Assembly: GCF_011759585.1 (NCBI RefSeq)
Contig: NZ_JAAOYV010000001.1
Span: 1,302,001-1,366,000 of the forward strand
Length of the DNA stretch: 64,000 nucleotides
Direction: 5' to 3'
From: Frigoribacterium endophyticum
GTDB taxonomy: Bacteria > Actinomycetota > Actinomycetes > Actinomycetales > Microbacteriaceae
Made by a program: the position numbers and the translations under genes. The stretch's first letter is position 1; every line of letters starts with the position of its first letter. The notes below the pieces were generated by a model. It made no database searches. It saw only the letters and a list, made by a program, of their open reading frames with translations, and was not told where the DNA came from. Below, piece by piece: positions 43,806 through 52,510 of the stretch.

Positions 43806-46322
43806 ATGACCAGCAGCGACCTCAGCCCCGCCGAACGGTTCGCCGCCTCGAAGACCCGGGTGCGGTCGCCGCAGCTGCAGTCGTTCCGCTCCCGTCTCGG
43901 CTTCGCGCTCGATCCCTTCCAGGAGGCCGCCTGCGCCTCCGTCGAGGCGGGCAACAGCGTGCTCGTGGCCGCGCCGACGGGTGCCGGCAAGACGCTGGTC
44001 GCGGAGTTCGCGATCCACCTCGCCATGCAGCACCCCCGCGACAAGGTCTTCTACACGGCGCCGATGAAGGCCCTGAGCAACCAGAAGTTCCAGGAGCTCG
44101 TCGCCGAGTACGGCGCCGGCGAGGTGGGGCTGCTGACCGGCGACACGAACGTCAACTCGCGGGCGCGCATCGTGGTCATGACGACCGAGGTGCTCCGCAA
44201 CATGCTCTACGCGGGCTCGGAGATGCTCGACGACCTCCGCTACGTCGTCCTCGACGAGGTGCACTACCTCGCCGACCGGTTCCGCGGCGCCGTGTGGGAG
44301 GAGGTCATCATCCACCTGCCCCTCGACGTCCGCCTCGTGTCGCTGAGCGCGACCGTGTCGAACGCGGAGGAGTTCGGTGACTGGCTGCAGACCGTCCGCG
44401 GCGGCACGGACGTCATCGTGAGCGAGGACCGCCCCGTCCCGCTCGACCAGCACGTGCTCGTCGGGGGCAAGTTCCTCGACCTGTTCGACTCGAGCGGGCA
44501 GGCCGCCACCAACCGCGTCAACCCCGAGCTCCTGCGCGCGACGTCCATGTCGCGCCGGGGCGGTGGGCCCGGGGGCCGGGGTCGCGGCACGAGCGACCGC
44601 TGGTCGGGGCGCAGCCCCCGGGGCCACGTCGTGCCGCCGACCCCGCACCAGGGCGGCCGCCTCGACCGGTGGCGGATCGTCGAGATGCTCGACGACCAGA
44701 ACCTCCTGCCCGCCATCTTCTTCGTGTTCAGCCGGGTCGGCTGCGACCAGGCCGTCAAGCAGGTGCTGCGCTCCGGCATCCGGCTGACGACCGCCGAGCA
44801 GCGCGACGAGATCCGCGAGATCGTCGAGGCCCGCTGCCGCACCCTCCGCGACGAGGACCTCGCCGTGCTCGGCTACTGGCAGTGGCTCGACGGGCTCGAG
44901 CGCGGGGTCGCCGCCCACCACGCGGGTCTGCTGCCCGCGTTCAAGGAGGTCGTCGAGGAGCTCTTCCAGAAGAAGCTCGTCAAGGTCGTCTTCGCGACGG
45001 AGACCCTGGCGCTCGGCATCAACATGCCCGCCCGCACGGTCGTGCTCGAGAAGCTCGAGAAGTTCAACGGCGAGGCCCGCGTGCCCATCACGCCGGGGGA
45101 GTACACGCAGCTCACCGGCCGGGCCGGCCGCCGTGGCATCGACGTCGAGGGCCACTCGTTGATCCAGTGGCAGCCGGGGCTCGACCCCCAGGCGGTCGCG
45201 AGCCTCGCCTCCCGCCGCACGTACCCGATGAACTCCAGCTTCCGGCCGACGTACAACATGGCCGTCAACCTGATCGAGCAGTTCGGCCGGTCGCGCACGC
45301 GCGAGATCCTCGAGACCTCGTTCGCGCAGTTCCAGGCGGACCGCGCCGTGGTCGACCTCGCGCGGAAGGTGCGCACGCAGCAGGAGAGCCTCGACGGCTA
45401 CGCCCGCAGCATGACCTGCCACCTCGGCGACTTCGGCGAGTACACGCTGCTCCGGCGTGAGCTCGGCGACCTCGAGAAGCAGGGCGCGGCCCGCGCCGAG
45501 GCCCAGTCGCGCGGCGAGCACGACAAGCGCCAGCGGAAGCTCACCGAGCTGCGCAAGCAGCTGCGCCAGCACCCCTGCCACGCCTGCCCCGAGCGCGAGC
45601 AGCACGCCCGCTGGTCCGAGCGCTGGTTCAAGCTGAAGAAGCAGACCGACCAGCTCTCGGCCCAGATCCGCAGCCGCACCGGCGCGGTCGCGAAGGTCTT
45701 CGACCGCGTCACCGACGTGCTGCTCGACCGCGGCTACCTCGTGCCCGCGGCCTCCACCTCGGCGACGCCCGCCAGCCGGGGAGGCGCGGGGCGCGACGGG
45801 CACACCGCCGAGGTGGCCGTCGCCCCGGCCGGCCGCACGCTCCGCCGCATCTACGGGGACCGCGACCTGCTCGTCGCCGAGTGCCTCCGGCTCCGGCTCT
45901 GGGACCAGCTCGACGTGCCGTCGATGGCCGCCATGGCCGCGACCCTCGTCTACGAGCCACGACGCGACGAGGGGCAGCTGTCGGAGCGCTTCCTGCCACG
46001 GGGCGCCTACCGCGAGGCCCTCGACGCGACACAGCTGCTCTGGGCCGAGCTCGACGACCTCGAGCAGGAGCACCGGCTGCCCGGCAGCACGCCGCCGGCT
46101 CCCGGCCTGGCCCTGGCCATGCACCGCTGGGCCCGGGGTGCGAGCCTCGACTCCGTGCTGGAGGACGCCGACCTCGCCGCCGGCGACTTCGTGCGCTGGA
46201 CGAAGCAGACGATCGACCTGCTCGACCAGCTCTCCGTCGTGGCCGACCTCCCGGTGGGCCCCGTGGCGCGTCGGGCGCTCGACGCCGTGCGGCGCGGCAT
46301 CGTCTCGTACTCGGCCGTCTGA
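43806..46322 (+). CDS. helY: Ski2/Mtr4-like SF2 RNA helicase HelY
   Basis: 838-residue DEVH-box helicase. Motif I is APTGAGKTLVAEFA, motif II VLDEVHYLADRFRG, motif III SLSATVSN, and the second RecA domain has FATETLALGINMPA and QLTGRAGRRGID. A Gly/Arg-rich insertion (GGGPGGRGRG) lies near residues 252-265. CHACPEREQHARW carries two cysteines in the helical region, and the C-terminal helical domain (KQTIDLLDQL) completes the Ski2-like architecture. It probably unwinds structured RNA. Co-directional with tatAC, GGGAGG site at the tatC end. Confidence 0.93.
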   Translation: MTSSDLSPAERFAASKTRVRSPQLQSFRSRLGFALDPFQEAACASVEAGNSVLVAAPTGAGKTLVAEFAIHLAMQHPRDKVFYTAPMKALSNQKFQELVAEYGAGEVGLLTGDTNVNSRARIVVMTTEVLRNMLYAGSEMLDDLRYVVLDEVHYLADRFRGAVWEEVIIHLPLDVRLVSLSATVSNAEEFGDWLQTVRGGTDVIVSEDRPVPLDQHVLVGGKFLDLFDSSGQAATNRVNPELLRATSMSRRGGGPGGRGRGTSDRWSGRSPRGHVVPPTPHQGGRLDRWRIVEMLDDQNLLPAIFFVFSRVGCDQAVKQVLRSGIRLTTAEQRDEIREIVEARCRTLRDEDLAVLGYWQWLDGLERGVAAHHAGLLPAFKEVVEELFQKKLVKVVFATETLALGINMPARTVVLEKLEKFNGEARVPITPGEYTQLTGRAGRRGIDVEGHSLIQWQPGLDPQAVASLASRRTYPMNSSFRPTYNMAVNLIEQFGRSRTREILETSFAQFQADRAVVDLARKVRTQQESLDGYARSMTCHLGDFGEYTLLRRELGDLEKQGAARAEAQSRGEHDKRQRKLTELRKQLRQHPCHACPEREQHARWSERWFKLKKQTDQLSAQIRSRTGAVAKVFDRVTDVLLDRGYLVPAASTSATPASRGGAGRDGHTAEVAVAPAGRTLRRIYGDRDLLVAECLRLRLWDQLDVPSMAAMAATLVYEPRRDEGQLSERFLPRGAYREALDATQLLWAELDDLEQEHRLPGSTPPAPGLALAMHRWARGASLDSVLEDADLAAGDFVRWTKQTIDLLDQLSVVADLPVGPVARRALDAVRRGIVSYSAV

Positions 46323-46373
46323 GGCACGGGGCCGGGCGCCCGGGCCGACCCGCGCCTCACAGCGACGGCCACC

Positions 46374-46379
46374 TAGAAT
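46374..46379 (+). promoter_or_regulatory. -10 box TAGAAT, leaderless lnt
   Basis: TAGAAT is exactly 6 nt before the GTG at 46386. Confidence 0.62.
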
Positions 46380-46385
46380 CGCACG

Positions 46386-48047
46386 GTGCCCACCCGAGTG
46401 ACCGCCCTCCGTCTGCCGCTCTGGCTCGCCCTCGTGGTCGCGGCCGGGTCGGGCGTCGTGCTCGACGCCGGGTTCCCCGACGGCGACGTGTGGCCCCTCA
46501 CGTTCGTCGGCATCGGCCTGGTGCTCGTCAGCCTCCGCGGCCGACGGGCCGGGTCGGCCTTCCTGGTCGGGCTCGTCGCCGGGCTCTCGTTCTACCTCGT
46601 CCACATCTCGTGGACGAGCCTCTACCTCGGGGCCCTGCCGTGGGCGGCCCTGTCGACGCTCGAGGCCCTGTTCTTCGCCGGGGGAGCCGTGCTCGTCACG
46701 CTCGCGTACCGCTGGGTGCCGCGCATCTGGCCCGGGGCGGTCGGCACGACCGTGCTCCTCCCAGTGGTCGTCGCCGGCCTCTGGACCCTGCGCGAGTTCG
46801 TCGCCGGCAACTGGCCCTACGGCGGGTTCGCCTGGGGCCGCGTGGCCCTCAGCCAGTCGCAGAGCCCCTTCGGCCCGCTCGTCGCGTGGGTCGGCATCTC
46901 CGGTCTCTCGTTCCTCATGGTGGCGCTCGTGGCGGCGGTCGTCGAGCTGGCGCTCCGGGCCGACGTGCGGGCGTCCACGCGGGTCCTCGCCGGCGCGGTC
47001 GCCGTCACGGCCGTCCTCGCCGTCCCCGCGTGGCCGACGACGTCGTCGGGCACGGCCACGATCGCCGGCGTCCAGGGCAACGGGCCCGCGGGCTACTTCG
47101 ACGAGCGCGAGCCCGGCGACCTGCTCAACTCGCAGGTGCTCGCCATGTCGGGGCTGCCCGCCGGCTCCGACCTCGACCTCATCGTGTGGCCCGAGGGCGG
47201 CAGCGACCGCGACCCCACCCGCGACGCCTACGGCCGCTACGTCTTCGACGCCGTCAGCGACGGGTACGACGCGCCGCTCCTCTCCGGCGTCATCACCCAG
47301 TCCGACGACGGCGAGCAGGCCTGGAACTCGTCGATCCTCTGGGAGGACGGCGCCGTCGCCGGCCAGTACGACAAGAAGCACCCCGTCCCCTTCGGTGAGT
47401 ACGTGCCCGACCGCTCCTTCTGGCGGCCCTTCGCCCCCGACCTGATCGACCTCATCGCTCGCGACTACACGCCGGGCACCCGCCCGGAGGCGATGCCGAT
47501 CGGCGACTTCGTCGCCGGCATCTCGATCTGCTTCGACATCGTCGACGACCAGCTCATCACCAACATGATGCGCGACGGCGCCCAGGTGATCGTCGCGCAG
47601 ACCAACAACGCCGACTTCGGCGACACCGACGAGAACGCCCAGCAGCTGGCCATCACGCGACTGCGGGCCCTCGAGACGGCGCGACCCGTGGTCAGCGTCT
47701 CCACGGTGGCCTCCAGCCGGGTCATCGACGCCGACGGGCAGATCGTCGCCGGCGTCACCGACTTCACCGCCGGCACCATGGTCCACACCGTCGACCTGGG
47801 CACCGGCACGACGCCCGCCGTCGTCGCCAGTCGCGCCGTCGAGCTGTTCGTCTCGTTCATCGGGCTGGCGGCCCTCGTGCTCGCCCGGGTCATGATCGGT
47901 GGCCGCCGGTCACGCCGACGCCGCGCCCTCGAGACCGCTGCCTGGCCCGAGCTGGCCGACCCGCGCCTCCGCCCGGGCCGTCGGCCGCGCTCGCTCGACG
48001 AGGAGCTCGACGACCCGAGCCAGTTCGACCTCCCCGCCCGGCGCTGA
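46386..48047 (+). CDS. lnt: Apolipoprotein N-acyltransferase
   Basis: 553-residue membrane enzyme that adds the third acyl chain to lipoproteins. The N-terminal half holds about six membrane segments (residues 8-215). The nitrilase domain follows with the Glu in VWPEGGS, the Lys in DKKHPVPFGEYVP and the catalytic Cys in GISICFDIV. One more membrane helix near residue 480 precedes an Arg-rich tail. No dolichol-phosphate mannose synthase domain is fused, unlike M. tuberculosis Ppm1. Next to rbpA, as in many actinobacteria. Strong terminator behind. Confidence 0.93.
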   Translation: MPTRVTALRLPLWLALVVAAGSGVVLDAGFPDGDVWPLTFVGIGLVLVSLRGRRAGSAFLVGLVAGLSFYLVHISWTSLYLGALPWAALSTLEALFFAGGAVLVTLAYRWVPRIWPGAVGTTVLLPVVVAGLWTLREFVAGNWPYGGFAWGRVALSQSQSPFGPLVAWVGISGLSFLMVALVAAVVELALRADVRASTRVLAGAVAVTAVLAVPAWPTTSSGTATIAGVQGNGPAGYFDEREPGDLLNSQVLAMSGLPAGSDLDLIVWPEGGSDRDPTRDAYGRYVFDAVSDGYDAPLLSGVITQSDDGEQAWNSSILWEDGAVAGQYDKKHPVPFGEYVPDRSFWRPFAPDLIDLIARDYTPGTRPEAMPIGDFVAGISICFDIVDDQLITNMMRDGAQVIVAQTNNADFGDTDENAQQLAITRLRALETARPVVSVSTVASSRVIDADGQIVAGVTDFTAGTMVHTVDLGTGTTPAVVASRAVELFVSFIGLAALVLARVMIGGRRSRRRRALETAAWPELADPRLRPGRRPRSLDEELDDPSQFDLPARR

Positions 48048-48078
48048 CCACCCCGCACCGACCGCCCCCGGGCACGAC

Positions 48079-48110
48079 GACGCCCGGTCACCGTACGGTG
48101 ACCGGGCGTC
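48079..48110. terminator. Bidirectional terminator between lnt and rbpA
   Basis: A 14-bp perfect stem (GACGCCCGGTCACC with GGTGACCGGGCGTC) and GTAC loop between the convergent genes. Confidence 0.85.
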
Positions 48111-48126
48111 ATGGGGGAGCGGCGTC

Positions 48127-48168
48127 AGGCGCCGATCTTCAGGCGCCGATCTTCAGGCGCCGATCTTC
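48127..48168. repeat. Three tandem copies of a 14-bp unit at the rbpA 3' end
   Basis: AGGCGCCGATCTTC is repeated perfectly at 48127, 48141 and 48155. On the - strand each unit contains the last codons and TGA stop of rbpA; the gene ends in the first copy it meets and two silent copies follow. Confidence 0.9.
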
Positions 48169-48518
48169 TCCTGGCCGCGCCGGGCCCGGAGGAACGTCAG
48201 GCGCTCCTGCAGCAGCTCCTCGAGCTCGTCGCGTGAGCGGCGCTCGAGCAGCATGTCCCAGTGGGTCCGGGGCACCTTGACGACGCCCTCCTCGATCTCG
48301 ACGGGCTTGCCGTCGGCCGACAGCAGCCGGCCTTCCTGCCCGCTCTTCGGCGACTGCCAGATCTCGGGCACCTCTGCCTCAGCAGAGAACACCATGTCGA
48401 ACGTCTGGCCGTCCTCCGTCTGGTAGACGGCTTTCTTCCGGGGGGAGAACTCGACTCCCTCTTCGCTCTGGAGGCTCTGACTACCGAGTCTCATCCCGCG
48501 CAAACTGCGATCTGCCAT
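48153..48518 (-). CDS. rbpA: RNA polymerase-binding protein RbpA
   Basis: 121-residue transcription factor that binds RNA polymerase and the group 1/2 sigma factors and stabilises open complexes. The N-terminus MADRSLRGMRLGSQS, the core FDMVFSAEAEVPEIW and the sigma-interacting segment VPRTHWDMLLERRSRDELEELL are diagnostic. There is no cysteine, so the zinc site seen in Streptomyces RbpA is lost, as in M. tuberculosis. The leader has AGGAG before ATG. A direct repeat of TTCACAG lies about 80 nt upstream. Its 3' end has been tandemly duplicated. Confidence 0.96.
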   Translation of the reverse strand: MADRSLRGMRLGSQSLQSEEGVEFSPRKKAVYQTEDGQTFDMVFSAEAEVPEIWQSPKSGQEGRLLSADGKPVEIEEGVVKVPRTHWDMLLERRSRDELEELLQERLTFLRARRGQEKIGA

Positions 48519-48593
48519 GCGTGTGGTCTCCTCTCGCGGTGCGATCTCCCGTTCTAACGTCAGAGCGTGCCGTGATGTTTCAGGTGAGAGACA

Positions 48594-48611
48594 TTCACAG
48601 TCTGTTCACAG
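48594..48611. promoter_or_regulatory. Direct repeat TTCACAG, 11-bp period, upstream of rbpA
   Basis: TTCACAG occurs at 48594-48600 and again at 48605-48611, one helical turn apart, 76-93 bp before the rbpA start and overlapping the GDPD stop. It looks like a paired binding site for a regulator that reads direct repeats. Confidence 0.4.
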
Positions 48612-49397
48612 AGGATCGGCAGCACCCCGGCCGACCTCGACGAGGGCGAGATCGGCACGATCGGTGACGATGCCGTGCACGCCGAGGGCGAGCAGGCGGC
48701 GCATCGCGACGGGGTCGTTGACCGTCCAGACGTGCGTCTCGACGCCCACGGCCGCCAGGTCGGCGACGCGCGCCGCCGTCACGACGCGCAGCCGCCCCCA
48801 GCTCTCCGGCACCTGCACGGCGCCGCAGCCGCGCAGGACGCGCCGGAGCAGGGCGTGCCGCACGGCCGTGACCGGGACGAGGGAGGCGGCCATCACGCCG
48901 ACGACGCCGGGGGAGGACGCCGAGGTGGCCACGCCGGGCAGCGCGTCGACCACCCGACGGCGGATCCGCTGGTCGAACGACGTCAGGAGCACGCGGTCGT
49001 GCGCACCGACGCGATGGATCGCGCGCACGGTCGGGTCGACCGCCTCCGCCACCTTGACGTCGATGTTGAACCGCGTCTCCGGGAACGCGTCGAGGGCCTG
49101 CTCGAGCGTCGGGACCTCCTGGTCGTCGGGCAGGCGCACCAGGCTCAGCTCGGCGAGGGTGAGGTCCCGGACGCGCACGGGCCGGCCGGCGACGCGACGG
49201 AGGTCGTCGTCGTGGCAGACCACGGCCACGTCGTCGCGCGTGGCGTGCACATCGGTCTCGACGTAGTCGGCACCCGCCGCCACGGCACGCGCGAACGCGA
49301 GCATCGTGTTCTCCGGTGCGTCGACCGCGAGGCCGCGGTGCGCGAGCACCCGGGGCCCGGCCGGGCCGAACCAGCCGGAGGCGCCGCCCGCCTCCAC
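48606..49397 (-). CDS. Glycerophosphodiester phosphodiesterase
   Basis: 263-residue TIM-barrel enzyme that splits glycerophosphodiesters to glycerol-3-phosphate and an alcohol. Catalytic segments are VLAHRGLAVDAPENT (His and Glu), YVETDVHATRDDVAVVCHDD (metal Glu/Asp and second His) and FNIDVKV. WTVNDPVAMRRLL and GIVTDRADL are typical late motifs. No signal peptide. The GTG start shares a base with the SPFH stop (TAGTG), so translation is coupled. Product glycerol-3-phosphate would feed the same pool as glpK. Confidence 0.9.
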   Translation of the reverse strand: MEAGGASGWFGPAGPRVLAHRGLAVDAPENTMLAFARAVAAGADYVETDVHATRDDVAVVCHDDDLRRVAGRPVRVRDLTLAELSLVRLPDDQEVPTLEQALDAFPETRFNIDVKVAEAVDPTVRAIHRVGAHDRVLLTSFDQRIRRRVVDALPGVATSASSPGVVGVMAASLVPVTAVRHALLRRVLRGCGAVQVPESWGRLRVVTAARVADLAAVGVETHVWTVNDPVAMRRLLALGVHGIVTDRADLALVEVGRGAADPL

Positions 49398-50563
49398 TAC
49401 GGAGCGGCCGGGGCCGCCGGCGGCGTGGTGCCCTCGTCGGGCGTCGCCGCGTCGGCCGTGGCCGAGCCAGTGCCCGAGCGCGTGCCAGTGCCCGTGCCCG
49501 TGCCCGTGCCGCCGGTCTCCGAGCGGCTCGTGCTGCCCGGCGTGGTCGCGGTCGGGAACCCGAGGTCGGGCTCCGCCTCGAGGTCGACGGTCGTCGCGAG
49601 GTCGGGGGTGGTCGACATCTCCGAGACCTTCGTGGTCGGCTTCGGCGTCCAGCCGGGGGCGTCCGGGTTCTTCGGGGCGAAGAAGCCCTGGCCGATGCCC
49701 GACAGAGCCTCGGTCAGCTCGCTCGGGATGATCCAGAGCTTGTTGGCCGACCCCTCGGCCAGCTTCGGCAGCGTCTGCAGGTACTGGTAGGCGAGCAGCT
49801 TGGGGTCGGGGTCGCCCTGGTGGATGGCGTTGAAGACGGTGTCGATGGCCTCCGCCTCGCCCTGGGCGCGGAGCACCTGGGCCTTCGCCTCGCCCTCGGC
49901 GCGGAGGATGGCCGACTGGCGCATGCCCTCGGCCTCGAGGATCTGCGACTGCTTGGTGCCCTCGGCGGTGAGGATCGCGGCCCGTCGGCTCCGCTCGGCG
50001 CGCATCTGCTGCTCCATGGAGTCCTGGATCGAGGCGGGCGGGTCGATGGCCTTGAGCTCGACGCGGCCGACCCGGATGCCCCACTTGCCGGTCGCCTCGT
50101 CGAGGACGATGCGCAGCTGGCCGTTGATGTTGTCGCGGCTCGTCAGGGCCTCTTCCAGGTTCAGGCCGCCGACCACGTTGCGGAGCGTGGTCGTCGTGAG
50201 CTGTTCGACCGCCCCGAGGTAGTTCGCGATCTCGTAGGTCGCGGCCCGGGCGTCGGTGACCTGGAAGTAGACGACGGTGTCGATCGACACGACGAGGTTG
50301 TCCTCCGTGATGACCGGCTGCGGCGGGAAGGAGACGACCTGCTCGCGCATGTCGATGAGGGGACGGACCCGGTCGATGAAGGGCACGAGGAGGTTCAGCC
50401 CGGGGAGGAGGGTCTTGTGGTACTTGCCGAGCCTCTCCACCACGCCCGCGCTGGCCTGCGGGATGATGCGGACGGCCCGGAAGAGCACGACCAGGACGAG
50501 GATGACGACGATCGCGACGACCACGATCGTCGCGATGGTGCCGGCGCTGACGGAGGAGTCCAT
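49397..50563 (-). CDS. SPFH/Band 7/stomatin-like membrane protein
   Basis: 388-residue protein with one N-terminal membrane helix (residues 9-29) and the SPFH domain (VRIIPQASAGVVERLGKYHKT, VVSIDTVVYFQVTD, LRNVVGG). A long charged coiled coil (residues about 185-245, SRRAAILTAEG, SQILEAEG, SAILRAEG) mediates oligomerisation. The C-terminal 90 residues are disordered and contain a GTGTGTGT stretch from hexanucleotide repeats. Such proteins organise membrane microdomains and pair with NfeD proteins, as here. AAGGGA lies 8 nt before the ATG. Confidence 0.92.
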   Translation of the reverse strand: MDSSVSAGTIATIVVVAIVVILVLVVLFRAVRIIPQASAGVVERLGKYHKTLLPGLNLLVPFIDRVRPLIDMREQVVSFPPQPVITEDNLVVSIDTVVYFQVTDARAATYEIANYLGAVEQLTTTTLRNVVGGLNLEEALTSRDNINGQLRIVLDEATGKWGIRVGRVELKAIDPPASIQDSMEQQMRAERSRRAAILTAEGTKQSQILEAEGMRQSAILRAEGEAKAQVLRAQGEAEAIDTVFNAIHQGDPDPKLLAYQYLQTLPKLAEGSANKLWIIPSELTEALSGIGQGFFAPKNPDAPGWTPKPTTKVSEMSTTPDLATTVDLEAEPDLGFPTATTPGSTSRSETGGTGTGTGTGTRSGTGSATADAATPDEGTTPPAAPAAP

Positions 50564-50575
50564 GCAGGGTCCCTT

Positions 50576-51058
50576 CTAGGCGGGGACGACCAGGGCGGTC
50601 GACCCCTCGATGGCGGTGACGACGACGCTGCTGCCGGTGTCGAGGACGGCCGGGGGCAGGGCCCCGGCGGGCGTCTTCACCGACCCGGTGGGCAGGAGAC
50701 GCGCCGTCCAGGTGTCGCCGTTGGTGAGCTTGACCTGCCCGGCGTCGGGGCCGAGCGCGACGACGACGGTGCCGCGCAGGCCGAGGAGGGCCTCGACGTT
50801 GCTCGGGGTCGGGTCGCCGCCCCGGCCGAGGGCCCGCAGCAGGGGAGGCCGGACGGTGAAGAGGAGGAGCACCGCGAGCACGGCGGCCACGACGATCTGC
50901 AGCCACCACGGTGCGCCGAAGAGGTCGGCGAGCAGGCCGCCCACGCTGCCGATCGCGAGCATGAGGAACGTGAGCTCGAGGGTGGTGACCTCGACCACGA
51001 CGAAGAGCAGGACCAGGGCGATCCAGATGATCCACGCGTACTGGGTGACGACGTCCAC
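50576..51058 (-). CDS. NfeD family membrane protein
   Basis: 160-residue protein with three or four membrane helices (AWIIWIALVLLFVVVEV, LTFLMLAIGSVGGLLADLF, WWLQIVVAAVLAVLLLF) followed by the OB-fold NfeD C-terminal domain (LLGLRGTVVVALGPDAGQVKLTNGDTW, TGSSVVVTAIEGSTALV). It is the short NfeD1b type without protease, the usual partner of SPFH proteins. GTG 51058 has a strong AAGGAGG 6 nt upstream and TAGCGT further up. It is followed by the SPFH gene after 12 nt. Confidence 0.92.
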   Translation of the reverse strand: MDVVTQYAWIIWIALVLLFVVVEVTTLELTFLMLAIGSVGGLLADLFGAPWWLQIVVAAVLAVLLLFTVRPPLLRALGRGGDPTPSNVEALLGLRGTVVVALGPDAGQVKLTNGDTWTARLLPTGSVKTPAGALPPAVLDTGSSVVVTAIEGSTALVVPA

Positions 51059-51203
51059 GTCGGCCTCCTTCGTTCCCTCGACGCTAGCGCACGTCGCCGA
51101 CATCCGTCGGGCGGTACGCTCGGACGGGTCGCCTGGCGACCCCGAGCCGCCACCCCGGCGCCGCGACCGAGCCGGTGCCGCCCCACAGACTGGAGCCCCC
51201 GCC

Positions 51204-51971
51204 GTGTCCAACCCCCTCGCCGCAGGATCCCTCACCGGCACGCGTGCCCTGGTCACCGGCTCGTCCCGGGGCATCGGGGCCGACACGGTGCGCTACTTCG
51301 CCGAGGCCGGCGCGTCCGTCGTCGTGAACTACCGCAACAAGGAGAAGCGCGCCCAGCAGCTCGTCGAGAAGATCGAGGCCGCGGGCGGCACGGCCTTCGC
51401 GGTGGGCGCCGACCTCACCGACCCGGAGAGCGTCGACGCGATGTTCGCGACCGTCTCCGAGCGCCTCGGCGGCCTCGACGTGCTCGTCATGAACGCCTCC
51501 GGCGGCATGGAGAGCGGCATGGCCGAGGACTACGCCCTGAAGCTCAACCGCGACGCGCAGGTCGCCCTCCTCACCGCGGCGCTGCCCCTGCTGCAGCCGG
51601 GCTCGCGGGTCGTCTTCGTGACCAGCCACCAGGCGCACTTCATCCGGACCACCGAGACGATGCCCGAGTACCTCCCCGTGGCGCTGAGCAAGCGCGCGGG
51701 GGAGGACGCGCTGCTCGAGATGGTGCCGCAGCTCGAGGCGGCCGGCGTCGAGTTCGTCGTGGTCTCCGGCGACATGATCGAGGGCACCATCACGGCGACG
51801 CTGCTCGAGCGCTCGAACCCCGGGGCCATCTCGTCGCGCAAGGAGAGCGCCGGCAAGCTGTACAACGTCGCGGAGTTCGCCGCCGAGGTCGCCTCGGCCG
51901 CGGTCGACCCGGTGCCCGCCGACCGCACGCGCCTCGTCGGCGACACCTCCGACTTCGTCCCCGTCGCGTAG
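51204..51971 (+). CDS. Short-chain dehydrogenase/reductase lacking the usual catalytic Tyr
   Basis: 255-residue SDR with an intact NAD(P) loop (VTGSSRGIGADTVRYF, about residues 17-32), NADPH-type Arg (VVNYRNKEKRA) and the NAG-like VMNASGG. At the active site the normal YxxxK reads VALSK, with the nearest Tyr three residues further upstream, and the Ser segment is FVTSHQAHF. It may therefore be catalytically atypical or use a displaced Tyr. GTG 51204 has GGAG upstream. The Nudix gene follows after 10 nt in one transcription unit. Confidence 0.87.
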   Translation: MSNPLAAGSLTGTRALVTGSSRGIGADTVRYFAEAGASVVVNYRNKEKRAQQLVEKIEAAGGTAFAVGADLTDPESVDAMFATVSERLGGLDVLVMNASGGMESGMAEDYALKLNRDAQVALLTAALPLLQPGSRVVFVTSHQAHFIRTTETMPEYLPVALSKRAGEDALLEMVPQLEAAGVEFVVVSGDMIEGTITATLLERSNPGAISSRKESAGKLYNVAEFAAEVASAAVDPVPADRTRLVGDTSDFVPVA

Positions 51972-51981
51972 GCGGCGCCTC

Positions 51982-52440
51982 GTGACCGAGCGGATCGTCC
52001 GGCCGACGTCGCGCCTCCTCGTCCTGGACGAGCACGACCGCCTGCTGCTGATGATGACGAAGGCGCCCGACACGAGCGGCGCAGCCCGCTGGATCACGCC
52101 GGGAGGCGGCGTGGACCCGGGGGAGTCGCACGAGGAGGCGGCGGTCCGGGAGCTGCACGAGGAGACCGGCCAGGTGGTCGCCGAGGTCGGCCCCGTGGTC
52201 AGGGTCGACGACTTCGAGGTGCCCTGGGACGCCGCCGACCACACGCACGGGCACGCCGAGTTCTTCGTCGTGAGATTGCCTCATTTCGAGGTCGTCGACG
52301 ATGACTGGACCGACGACGAACGGGTCGACATCCTCGAGTCGCGCTGGTTCAGCCTCGACGAGCTCGAGTCGACGACCGACCCCGTCGAGCCCGTCGACCT
52401 CGCCGCCACGGTGGCCGAGGTGCTGCGCGCAGGTCGCTGA
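51982..52440 (+). CDS. Nudix hydrolase
   Basis: 152-residue pyrophosphohydrolase. The Nudix box runs from GGGVDPGESHEEA to VRELHEETG with all its Glu/Arg positions present (about residues 39-61). The loop before it (MMTKAPDTSGAARWITPGG) and the C-terminal WFSLDELEST segment are typical of the housecleaning MutT-like group. It may cleave nucleotide diphosphate derivatives or sugar nucleotides; the substrate is not predictable. It follows the SDR gene at 10 nt. Confidence 0.9.
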   Translation: MTERIVRPTSRLLVLDEHDRLLLMMTKAPDTSGAARWITPGGGVDPGESHEEAAVRELHEETGQVVAEVGPVVRVDDFEVPWDAADHTHGHAEFFVVRLPHFEVVDDDWTDDERVDILESRWFSLDELESTTDPVEPVDLAATVAEVLRAGR

Positions 52441-52510
52441 GCGGCGTCCCGCACGAAGCGGGCTCTGACGGCGTCGACCCCACCCCTTCCGGCTGGTCCG
52501 TGCATGACCG

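Noticed and set aside
43698-47786. 1362-codon open frame on the - strand
   Set aside because: It runs antisense through tatC, helY and lnt, which have full sets of motifs. Its own translation is low-complexity Arg/Gly/Asp/Val-rich, as expected from a shadow frame in high-GC DNA.
48127-48168. CRISPR or integron-type repeat at the rbpA end
   Set aside because: Units abut directly without spacers and simply duplicate the gene end.
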